Below, in pieces: positions 16,829 through 21,343 of a stretch of 21,343 bases of DNA. The DNA lies in IMG/VR virus record IMGVR_UViG_3300042305_000185, positions 1 through 21,343 of that record. One strand, given 5' to 3'. The notes under the pieces are model-generated. The model made no database searches, was not told the origin of the DNA, and saw only the letters and a program-made list of their open reading frames with translations. Made by a program: the position numbers and the translations under genes. Positions within the stretch are counted from its first letter, which is position 1; every line of letters starts with the position of its first letter. The DNA is from a virus.

Positions 16829-17169
16829 CTTGTTCTCCTGTCTCGTGTGTCGCAATGTATGAAGTTCCCTTGGATAGAAACTCCTACCCCTTGGAACTTT
16901 CCAAACCTCTCTACTTCTCTGTAGAGATCTTGTAGGTTTAGTTCTGGGCAGAACCAATCTACTGCTACCCCTAGAGTGTGTCGTCCAGGGGCTGCGCCCT
17001 TTGCCTTTTCAATGGGGTGATCGGGGCAACGGTATGCGCTGGTTACGGTAAGAGGCTTCCCCAGGAAGTCTCTAAACTCTTGCATGACAGAAAGAAAGGC
17101 GGGGGTGATCCCCGCCTTTTTGCAATGTCTGCACATCAATTCGTTGCTGGAGAAGTTCTTAGACTGCAT
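16705..17169 (-). CDS. Endolysin, M15 (D-Ala-D-Ala carboxypeptidase-like) peptidase
   Basis: The 154-residue protein has the full M15 zinc signature: TSAYRCPDHP (residues 43-52), GRHTLGVAVDWFCP with H64 and D71, and NFIHCDTR with H105 and D107. It is probably a peptidoglycan peptidase that cuts the peptide cross-bridge and lyses the host late in infection. It has no signal peptide, so it would need a holin. The N-terminal FSSNELMCRHCKKAGI is a common opening of phage M15 enzymes. The start shares one base with the dUTPase stop (TAATG). Family members usually end soon after the RRTRWQY segment (residues 111-117). Here about 37 further residues, rich in polar amino acids, are read through the start of the next gene. 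A strong terminator-like hairpin covers codons 17-25. Confidence 0.88.
   Translation of the reverse strand: MQSKNFSSNELMCRHCKKAGITPAFLSVMQEFRDFLGKPLTVTSAYRCPDHPIEKAKGAAPGRHTLGVAVDWFCPELNLQDLYREVERFGKFQGVGVSIQGNFIHCDTRDRRTRWQYLRNGTSTQWDGRWETLTLSQKNLRNASSPAKDNRSGS
17095..17121. terminator. Intrinsic-terminator-like hairpin inside the endolysin gene
   Basis: The stem GGCGGGG (17098-17104) pairs perfectly with CCCCGCC (17110-17116) across a GTGAT loop. It is lengthened by AAA (17095-17097) pairing with TTT (17117-17119). On the plus strand the stem is followed by TTTTT (17117-17121). On the minus strand it is followed by TTTCTTTCT. It therefore has terminator form in both directions. It lies within endolysin codons 17-25 on the minus strand, about 740 nt past the end of the plus-strand structural genes. 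It may stop rightward read-through, attenuate lysis expression, or both. Confidence 0.7.
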
Positions 17170-17618
17170 TAGGCTCCGGTCGAACCGAAGCCTCCTGCTC
17201 CTCTGTCGGTAGACGATAGTGCTTCGGCGGTTTCAAACTCGATCTCTTCGTATTGTGCCACTACCATCTGAGCGATGCGAGTTCCCTTCTCGATCATCAA
17301 CGATTGATTGCCGACCTGCTTGTACCCGTTCCACAGAAGGATGACGCCGATCTCCCCCCGGTAGGAGGGGTCAATCGTGCCAGGAGCATTTAGGACAATC
17401 ACTCCCTGCTTCAGTGCCATGCCTGAACGAGAGCGGATCTGCGCCTCGTAGCCTGGAGGAAGTTCGATAGAGAGGCCAGTCTTTACCAGCAACGGTTCGC
17501 CAGGAACAAGGTATACCGTCTCGTCGGCATAGAGGTCCATGCCTGCATCTTCGTCAGCGCCGTGTGCGTAGATCGGGATGCGAACAGATGCGTTTGAGGT
17601 CTTCAGTTTAATTTTCAT
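17169..17618 (-). CDS. dut: dUTP pyrophosphatase (trimeric dUTPase)
   Basis: The 149-residue protein converts dUTP to dUMP and pyrophosphate, keeping uracil out of phage DNA and supplying dTMP precursor. All five motifs of the trimeric family are present: AGMDLYA (25-31), RSRSGMA (62-68), GTIDPSYRGEI (80-90, with the catalytic Asp), GTRIAQMVV (112-120) and RGAGGFGSTG (139-148) at the flexible C-terminus. Length matches the usual 140-155. I place the start at ATG 17618 because the family begins near this MKIKL strand; the frame is open further upstream without support. AAGGAAAG lies about 11 nt before it. The start overlaps the end of the 59-residue gene by 11 nt. The stop shares one base with the endolysin start, so the two are probably coupled. 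Confidence 0.95.
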   Translation of the reverse strand: MKIKLKTSNASVRIPIYAHGADEDAGMDLYADETVYLVPGEPLLVKTGLSIELPPGYEAQIRSRSGMALKQGVIVLNAPGTIDPSYRGEIGVILLWNGYKQVGNQSLMIEKGTRIAQMVVAQYEEIEFETAEALSSTDRGAGGFGSTGA

Positions 17619-17787
17619 TCTTTGTTTTGCTTTCCTTTGCGTAGCGAGTAGCCAGATCGAATACCCTAACGAGTTCACGTTCAACGTGTTCCGGCATGAG
17701 TTGGTTGGACAGCACCAGATCGGCGAGTGTTTTCATAGACTTGCCAATCAGCTTCTGCTTTCGTACTTGTGTTGTTACCTTCTTCAT
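17608..17787 (-). CDS. 59-residue basic protein, function unknown
   Basis: The start at ATG 17787 is supported by AAGGAG 7 nt upstream; a TTG two codons earlier is less likely. The protein is helical and basic at the N-terminus (MKKVTTQVRKQKLIGKSMKT), then LADLVLSNQLMPEHVERELV and a charged C-terminus (RYAKESKTKNEN). It has no cysteines, no membrane span and no recognised family. It starts inside the last 107 nt of the preceding membrane-protein gene, whose Lys-Glu codons encode its ribosome site, and it overlaps dut by 11 nt. Small basic helical proteins in early phage blocks are often host-takeover or DNA-associated factors, but nothing here shows that. Confidence 0.6.
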   Translation of the reverse strand: MKKVTTQVRKQKLIGKSMKTLADLVLSNQLMPEHVERELVRVFDLATRYAKESKTKNEN

Positions 17788-17998
17788 GTTCAATCTCCTT
17801 CAAGATCTGTTGTTTGAGTTCTTTGTCCCGCCGCTCTCTCAGAAGAGCGGCTTCATAGTTTGCTTTCGCACGGGCAGCGATTATCCCCCATGCGTATGCT
17901 CTTCCATACTGTCGCAGGGATAGCCATAGGATTATACCAACTCCCATGACCATCAATGCGATGAATCCAATCATTCCTTCAGTCATGCTTATCGTCAT
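17681..17998 (-). CDS. Small single-pass membrane protein (possible spanin or holin)
   Basis: The 105-residue protein has one hydrophobic segment at about residues 9-28 (MIGFIALMVMGVGIILWLSL), followed by RQYGRAYAWG and a charged helix over about 40-72 (ANYEAALLRERRDKELKQQI). The tail is polar. A short N-terminus, one span and a helical tail fit an inner-membrane spanin (Rz-like) or a type III-like holin, and the endolysin is three genes downstream. No lipobox partner (Rz1) was seen, so neither is proven. The start at 17998 is supported by AAGGA 5 nt upstream; MTEG at 17986 is an alternative. The start overlaps the ruvC end by 20 nt. The last 107 nt overlap the next gene, and that part of the protein looks unstructured. 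Confidence 0.6.
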   Translation of the reverse strand: MTISMTEGMIGFIALMVMGVGIILWLSLRQYGRAYAWGIIAARAKANYEAALLRERRDKELKQQILKEIEHEEGNNTSTKAEADWQVYENTRRSGAVQPTHAGTR

Positions 17999-18467
17999 GT
18001 TCGTCCTTGTTGATTTGGGTTAGGGCAACACCGATAGCAGCCCACACGTCCTTCGATACCTTGTAGAGTGGGCCACCCTTTTTTGTCACATCGGTGGATT
18101 GTTTAGTTTGATACGAGTCGATGATGGCTTGACGGACGTTTGCGTCCTTTGCTTTCATCGACCCGCACATAGCGATCTTCACTTCGCGCCGGAAGATTCG
18201 GGAGACGTTGTCAGCGCCACAAGATTCCAGGTGCTGCATAATTCTCCCGATCCACACGCACGTCTCGAACACCTCTGCCCCTACTGCCATACCGTAGGAG
18301 GCAATCATTTCGATTGCCACATCAGCAGGCAGTAGTTGCTCTAGGCGTTGCAGAAGCTCTTGGTTATTGCAGATTCCGAAGGCATAGAGATGCCTGTCTT
18401 TGCGCCTTACGAGGGCATAGGCGGTCTTGACGGGGCCGGGATCTATTGCCAGTACGGAATCGTGCAT
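17979..18467 (-). CDS. RuvC-family Holliday-junction resolvase
   Basis: The 162-residue protein has a RNase H-like fold pattern. The first strand carries D9 in SVLAIDPGPVKTAYALV. The second acid is E53 in DVAIEMIASYGM. KAKDANVRQAIIDSY (about 105-119) gives the helix seen in phage RuvC proteins. SKDVWAAIGVALT (138-150) carries D140, matching the last catalytic position of the family, where DA-rich helices are usual. It would cut four-way junctions made by recombination or replication and so debranch DNA before packaging. Length fits RuvC (about 160-175). ATG at 18467 comes 3 nt after the upstream stop. The neighbours (ERF and exonuclease) support a recombination role. Confidence 0.85.
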   Translation of the reverse strand: MHDSVLAIDPGPVKTAYALVRRKDRHLYAFGICNNQELLQRLEQLLPADVAIEMIASYGMAVGAEVFETCVWIGRIMQHLESCGADNVSRIFRREVKIAMCGSMKAKDANVRQAIIDSYQTKQSTDVTKKGGPLYKVSKDVWAAIGVALTQINKDEHDDKHD

Positions 18468-18470
18468 CGT

Positions 18471-18755
18471 CTATTCCCAGGGGTTCTTAGCGGCCTTCGG
18501 GGCAGAGACGATAGCGGATTCCTTCGGGGTGAAGGGAGCGGAGACTTTGACGCTGACAAAGGGTTTCCCCGTCTTCGTCTTACGGTTCCACCCTGCGAGG
18601 GCAACCTTGGGGCTGTTGCCTTTCTGGCATTCCCCGTAGAGATGCATGACGAGATCGGTGCTGAACTCGACATCGCCCTTCCAGTCGGGAGCCTTTTCAT
18701 TCTGCTTGCGGTCGTTCAAAAAGAGAGCGCCGGAATCTAAAAACTTGTTTTCCAT
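18471..18755 (-). CDS. DUF736-like small protein
   Basis: The 94-residue protein has a beta-rich layout: DSGALFLNDRKQNEKAPDWK at residues 7-26, then GDVEFSTDL, a segment with GNSPKVALAGWNRKTKTGKP and a FVSVKVSAPF strand. The order (G-x-LF-x-N, P-D-W/Y-x-G, then xLAGW-x-R, then G-K-P/F-x-S-x-K-V) is what I recall for DUF736 and similar small phage proteins that sit beside recombination genes. Their role is unknown; an OB-like nucleic-acid binding fold is sometimes assumed but not shown. It starts 9 nt after the ERF stop. Its stop is 3 nt before the ruvC start. Context suggests a helper in DNA metabolism. Confidence 0.65.
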   Translation of the reverse strand: MENKFLDSGALFLNDRKQNEKAPDWKGDVEFSTDLVMHLYGECQKGNSPKVALAGWNRKTKTGKPFVSVKVSAPFTPKESAIVSAPKAAKNPWE

Positions 18756-18764
18756 GTTGGTCCT

Positions 18765-19475
18765 TTACTTGAGTTTATTTGCTGCGGTGATAAACATCTG
18801 GGTCAGTTCCTGCTCCCGGTTAGGAGCTTGGAGTTTGACTTGATTGATCTGTTGGTTGTAGCGAACCCATACTTGTCGGGCCTCTTCCTTCGAGGAGCAG
18901 TGTTCCAACTCGTCCTGGATCTGCGCCATCAGAGCATCGACATCGGTTGGCTCTGCTTCGGGGGCAGGAGTGGGTTTAGCCTTGGGGGTAACCTTGGCTT
19001 TCGGTTGCGGGGTAAACTCTGCGATCTGGTTCTCGTCGCGTTCGGGATCGTCTCCCGTTTCAAGCTGGAAGGTCTTCAGCAGGAAGTACTTGTTGGCTCC
19101 GGTCAGGGCTTTGTACAGACCCTTGTCTCCGATTCCGTTCTTGTTCTTGTCGTTGCCGCATCCGAAGAAGTTGCAGGAGATCTCTCCTCCCATCTCGTGG
19201 ATGATCCGGTAGTTGACCTTAACAGTGGTGTTGCCGTATTCGTCTGGGCCTACTACATTCAGGACATCGGAGATGATGATGAGTCCGTTCTCGATCAGAT
19301 GAGGACGCAGTGCAGCGAGAGCATCTCCCTCCGTTGCGTACTTGTATCCGTGGAACTCGTTCTTCCCAGCTTTGTGTACAAAGCTAATGCCTGCCATCGT
19401 CTTGCCGATAGCAGCGATCACCTGTAGTTTATCTACAGGTACTGTCTCGATTGCCTTATCAGTTAATGTTTCCAT
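18765..19475 (-). CDS. ERF-family single-strand annealing protein
   Basis: The 236-residue protein anneals complementary single-stranded DNA during phage recombination. The ERF core covers about residues 16-146: IAAIGKTMAGISFVHKAG, then GYKYATEGDALAALRPHLIE, a strand pair ending NYRIIHEMGGEIS, and the signature GIGDKGLYKALTGANKYFLL (114-133) followed by KTFQLETGDDPE. The last block is typical of ERF proteins. A Lys/Pro-rich linker (about 150-178) joins it to a small C-terminal helical domain. The start shares one base with the nuclease stop (TAATG), so exonuclease and annealing protein are probably made together, as in lambda Red-type pairs. Length and motif order agree well with the family. 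Confidence 0.9.
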   Translation of the reverse strand: METLTDKAIETVPVDKLQVIAAIGKTMAGISFVHKAGKNEFHGYKYATEGDALAALRPHLIENGLIIISDVLNVVGPDEYGNTTVKVNYRIIHEMGGEISCNFFGCGNDKNKNGIGDKGLYKALTGANKYFLLKTFQLETGDDPERDENQIAEFTPQPKAKVTPKAKPTPAPEAEPTDVDALMAQIQDELEHCSSKEEARQVWVRYNQQINQVKLQAPNREQELTQMFITAANKLK

Positions 19476-20401
19476 TACTTCTTCCTCTTTAGTTTGGTCT
19501 TGTTTGCTTGAACGATATTAATCAGTGCTTCTGATACTTCTTTCCTGCGTTGGTCGCAGTTCTTGTTGACGCCGCAGTAGTTGCCTTCGCAACGTCTGGC
19601 GGTTCCGGTGCGGATCTCTACCCATCCGCCTCGAATCTGTGCGGCTTTCTGTTCCGCTTCTTCTTGCGTATCGAATACGCGATGCGCTCTTGTTGCATCG
19701 GGACTCATAACAGCGAAGCGGTCAGGGGTGCGCCACTGTTCCTGATCGGTGCAGTAGGGGAGAGGATCTCCGAAGGCGTGTGCCTCCTCTGCTTTCTGGT
19801 GTTCTCGTACTCGTTGGGTAAGGTATTCCTCCTGTTGTTGGTCTGCCCATAGACGCACGTCTAGGATCTGAATCGGTGGCTTCTGCTCAGGGTTGAACGG
19901 GTTGCGACCGTGATCCCTGGTGATGGCAACGATCTTTGCTTGGCTCACTCTGCGCCCAGTATTCTGGCGCACGATGTGGGCATAGGAGTTTAGCTGTGCC
20001 TCCCATTCTGCTGGCACTCCCTTCTCAATCTTGGAGGTCGTGGTTACCTTCCAGTCGTAGATACAGTATGTATCGTCAGGAAGGGGAACGAGGATGTCGA
20101 TTTGTCCGGTGACTACCCACCCGTTTATGGTATGGTAGTACCGCTCTTCGACGATGTACTCGTCGGTATACGGTTGTAGAGCCTCTTCGGCGAACGCATG
20201 GAAGGCAGTCCCGACAGAACTCCAAAGCCTGTCGATGATGTCCTCCTCTGTGCCAAGGGTCTTAAGTATCCTGATCCGTGGAGGTTGGATCAGTCCGGTG
20301 ACGCTGATGTGGCTGTTCCCTCTGTTGTACCCATCGTAGGCCAGCACCGCTGCTACTGGGTCCGGTAGGTTGTGTCTGTTCCAGAATGTTTTCGATGGCA
20401 T
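19475..20401 (-). CDS. Cas4/RecB-like PD-(D/E)XK exonuclease with Cys cluster
   Basis: The 308-residue protein has the nuclease core in order: H68 in SSVGTAFHAFAEEAL, D102 in VVTGQIDILVP, D116 and K118 in CIYDWKVTT, and Q136/Y140 in WEAQLNSYAH. This matches the RecB/Cas4 branch of PD-(D/E)XK enzymes. The C-terminus has C271, C276 and C282 (RRCEGNYCGVNKNC), with C217 in PYCTDQEQW upstream. These four cysteines could hold a 4Fe-4S cluster, as in Cas4 and AddB. It probably resects DNA ends for the ERF protein. NLPDPVAAVLAYDGYNRGNS near the N-terminus fits phage homologues, so I keep ATG at 20401. GGAG is 11 nt upstream, a long spacing. The start lies inside the last 140 nt of the RHH gene. Confidence 0.85.
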   Translation of the reverse strand: MPSKTFWNRHNLPDPVAAVLAYDGYNRGNSHISVTGLIQPPRIRILKTLGTEEDIIDRLWSSVGTAFHAFAEEALQPYTDEYIVEERYYHTINGWVVTGQIDILVPLPDDTYCIYDWKVTTTSKIEKGVPAEWEAQLNSYAHIVRQNTGRRVSQAKIVAITRDHGRNPFNPEQKPPIQILDVRLWADQQQEEYLTQRVREHQKAEEAHAFGDPLPYCTDQEQWRTPDRFAVMSPDATRAHRVFDTQEEAEQKAAQIRGGWVEIRTGTARRCEGNYCGVNKNCDQRRKEVSEALINIVQANKTKLKRKK

Positions 20402-20498
20402 CCGTGACTAAACTCCTAATGGTCGTTTCATTTTCTACTGCTTTAATCTTTAGTCTTCGATGCAGATCGCTCGTAGTGGTAATGGTGATCCGTGGCAT
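20262..20498 (-). CDS. Ribbon-helix-helix regulator (Arc/CopG-like)
   Basis: The 78-residue protein starts at ATG 20498. Residues 1-43 form a complete ribbon-helix-helix domain: MPRITITTTSDLHRRLKIKA (strand plus first helix), then a short turn ENETTIRSL and helix two VTDAIENILEQ. Such proteins dimerise and insert a beta ribbon into the major groove, usually as repressors. The tail (44-78) is polar, Ser/Pro/Arg-rich and probably disordered; it is read in the 140 nt shared with the nuclease gene. I reject the longer frame up to 20678 because it crosses the promoter and the opposite gene. AGAGG abuts the ATG directly, so there is no normally spaced ribosome site. It is the first gene of the leftward block and a candidate repressor of the divergent region. 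Confidence 0.75.
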   Translation of the reverse strand: MPRITITTTSDLHRRLKIKAVENETTIRSLVTDAIENILEQTQPTGPSSSGAGLRWVQQREQPHQRHRTDPTSTDQDT

Positions 20499-20519
20499 CC
20501 TCTGTAGAGCATACACATT

Positions 20520-20548
20520 TTTACATTTGCACACAAGTGCATCGTCAA
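20520..20548 (-). promoter_or_regulatory. Sigma70-like promoter for the leftward block
   Basis: On the minus strand, TTGACG (20548-20543) is a near-consensus -35 box. After exactly 17 nt comes TGTAAA (20525-20520), a 4/6 match to the -10 box. Transcription would begin near 20512, leaving a leader of about 14 nt before the RHH gene. The position and spacing are good; no experiment supports it. Confidence 0.6.
20528..20541. promoter_or_regulatory. Dyad operator candidate between -35 and -10
   Basis: TGCAC (20528-20532) and GTGCA (20537-20541) form a perfect 5-bp dyad around ACAA. It fills most of the 17-bp spacer of the minus-strand promoter, where a bound repressor would block RNA polymerase. 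RHH dimers commonly bind short dyads of this kind, and the RHH gene is the first gene transcribed. Binding is inference. Confidence 0.5.
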
Positions 20549-20550
20549 GG

Positions 20551-20555
20551 TAGGA
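20551..20555 (+). promoter_or_regulatory. Ribosome site that sets the GTG start of the primase
   Basis: TAGGA lies 7 nt before GTG at 20563. The TAG of this site is also the in-frame stop that limits the primase frame upstream, so no earlier start is possible. No in-frame ATG precedes the zinc-binding cysteines, which makes the GTG the natural start. Confidence 0.65.
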
Positions 20556-20562
20556 TGGGCAG

Positions 20563-21343
20563 GTGCCAACATTCGAGGATCTTGCAGCGCAGTTCCTGCG
20601 TAGTGGCCGTGGGTCGTGGCGTTCTCTTTGCCCGGAGTGCAGCCACACTAGACGAGGAGCGAACTCCAAGATCCGCATCTTAGCGTGGTCGCATGGAGAT
20701 GCTGGCCCCGTCTACTACTGCCATCACTGCAACGCATCTGGTGTCGTGCGAGAGGAGGAAGACTGTTTGAATTTAAATGACTTGGAAGAATACTTTGCAG
20801 CGCCGATCCCGGTAGCGCAAGTACCTGAAGAGATTCCGGCGCGTCCTGCTGAGCCTGTGCGCTTGCAAGCGGCACATCTGGAGTACTTGTCTAAGCGAGG
20901 GATCTCGCAGGAGACTGCGAATCTAGGCAAGCTGTACAGCGCCAGGAAGTTCTTCCGTACGGGAGGAGAGCAAGACTGTATTGCCTTCCCCTTCTACGAT
21001 ATGGATGGCGAGATCGCCTCCAGCAAGTACCGGAGTACAATCACCAAAGCCTTTAGCCAGGATCAGGGGGCAGGAGGTTTGTTATTCGGTCTGCACCAGA
21101 CATTTGACACATCCAGGCCTCTCATCATTTGCGAAGGAGAGATGGATGCTTTATCTGTTGCGGAAGCAGGGCATCCGAATTGGGTGTCCGTTCCTGCTGG
21201 TGCGCCAGCGAAGAAAGAAGAAGGCAACAGTCTGCGCTTCTCGTGGATCGCTGAACTCGAAGAGTTCCTGTCCAAATTTAGACAGTTCGTTCTGTGTGTA
21301 GACTCCGATACTCCAGGCAAGCAGCTTGCAGAAGAGATCGCTC
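20563..21343 (+). CDS. DNA primase-helicase (TOPRIM), 3' end outside window
   Basis: The frame opens at GTG 20563 and is still open at the window end (260 codons visible). The N-terminus has a zinc ribbon: C23 and C26 in LCPECSH, then C53 and C56 in YYCHHCNASG, as in T7 gp4-type primases that read the template. A linker and a SARKFFRTGGEQDCIAFPFY segment follow. The TOPRIM core carries E191 in LIICEGEMDALSVAEAG and D247/D249 in FVLCVDSDTPG, the acidic residues that bind catalytic metal. A DnaB-like helicase domain is expected beyond the edge but not seen. It would make primers and probably unwind DNA at the phage fork. It is divergent from the leftward block across a 64-bp region. Confidence 0.85.
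   Translation, partial: MPTFEDLAAQFLRSGRGSWRSLCPECSHTRRGANSKIRILAWSHGDAGPVYYCHHCNASGVVREEEDCLNLNDLEEYFAAPIPVAQVPEEIPARPAEPVRLQAAHLEYLSKRGISQETANLGKLYSARKFFRTGGEQDCIAFPFYDMDGEIASSKYRSTITKAFSQDQGAGGLLFGLHQTFDTSRPLIICEGEMDALSVAEAGHPNWVSVPAGAPAKKEEGNSLRFSWIAELEEFLSKFRQFVLCVDSDTPGKQLAEEIA

Larger units (their letters stand above)
20499..20562. promoter_or_regulatory. Divergent control region between RHH gene and primase
   Basis: This 64-bp segment is the only clear intergenic region in the window. It contains the minus-strand promoter, the dyad in its spacer and the ribosome site of the primase. I found no convincing plus-strand promoter in it: the best -10-like hexamer, TACATT at 20522-20527, has no -35 partner. 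The primase may be driven from a phage-specific promoter or from inside the nuclease/RHH genes. Confidence 0.6.

Noticed and set aside
16829-16957. N-terminal extension of the RusA-like frame
   Set aside because: The extension is Arg-rich, lies in the endolysin's conserved zinc region in another frame, and the ATG at 16828 has its own AGGAG site.
17619-17684. N-terminal extension of dUTPase
   Set aside because: The family starts at the MKIKL strand; the added residues are unlike dUTPase and overlap the 59-residue gene.
18828-19427. Open frame of 199 codons on the plus strand
   Set aside because: It is antisense to the ERF gene, which has a clear family signature; the shadow product is low-complexity Val/Leu/Gly and has no supported start.
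20499-20678. N-terminal extension of the RHH frame
   Set aside because: It would cross the promoter, the dyad and the start of the divergent primase; the RHH domain begins exactly at the ATG at 20498.
1-21343. tRNA genes, CRISPR arrays, IS elements, integrase or attachment sites
   Set aside because: I looked for cloverleaf-like segments, spaced direct repeats, transposase or integrase motifs and flanking duplications and saw none; by eye this does not exclude a degenerate tRNA.

Overview
The window reads as part of a tailed double-stranded DNA phage genome (Caudoviricetes). It is probably a podovirus-like phage of a Gram-negative aquatic bacterium, similar in gene style to uncultured marine and freshwater phages. 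Evidence for this is a tail-hub/DNA-stabilisation-like protein, three Gln/Gly-rich structural proteins, a 2404-residue polyvalent internal virion protein, an M15-type endolysin, and a recombination/replication block (Cas4-like exonuclease, ERF annealing protein, RuvC, dUTPase, primase-helicase). I see no integrase, tRNA, IS element or CRISPR array. Host and taxon are inferred from recalled family resemblance, not from a search.

Layout. (1) Positions 1-16377, plus strand: a packed structural module. It holds the 3' end of a small conserved phage protein, a ferritin-like small protein, a small unknown (holin-like at best), a DUF6447-like coiled-coil protein, the tail-hub/stabilisation protein, a 98-residue protein joined to both neighbours by ATGA overlaps, and then four large proteins of 391, 1109, 439 and 2404 residues that are probably internal virion or ejection components. 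(2) Positions 16319-20498, minus strand: a compact block transcribed right to left. Its order is RHH regulator, Cas4-like nuclease, ERF, DUF736-like protein, RuvC, small membrane protein, 59-residue protein, dUTPase, M15 endolysin and a possible RusA-like protein. The two blocks converge and their last genes overlap tail to tail by 59 nt. (3) From 20563, plus strand: a primase-helicase with a GTG start that runs off the window, divergent from the RHH gene across a 64-bp control region.

How it may work. The block from the nuclease to RuvC forms a complete single-strand-annealing recombination route: end resection, annealing, then junction cleavage. The dUTPase protects the nucleotide pool and the endolysin ends the cycle. 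The divergent region has a sigma70-like minus-strand promoter with a dyad exactly between the -35 and -10 boxes, so the RHH protein may repress its own operon. A near-perfect intrinsic-terminator hairpin lies inside the first codons of the endolysin gene and could delay lysis or stop antisense read-through. The most unusual items are the giant protein with two HExxH motifs and a winged-helix-like segment, the exact 33-residue (3 x 11) repeat in the 1109-residue protein, the embedded terminator, and three same-strand gene overlaps of 107-140 nt.

There is no gene-free stretch longer than 300 bases; the largest gap is 20499-20562.
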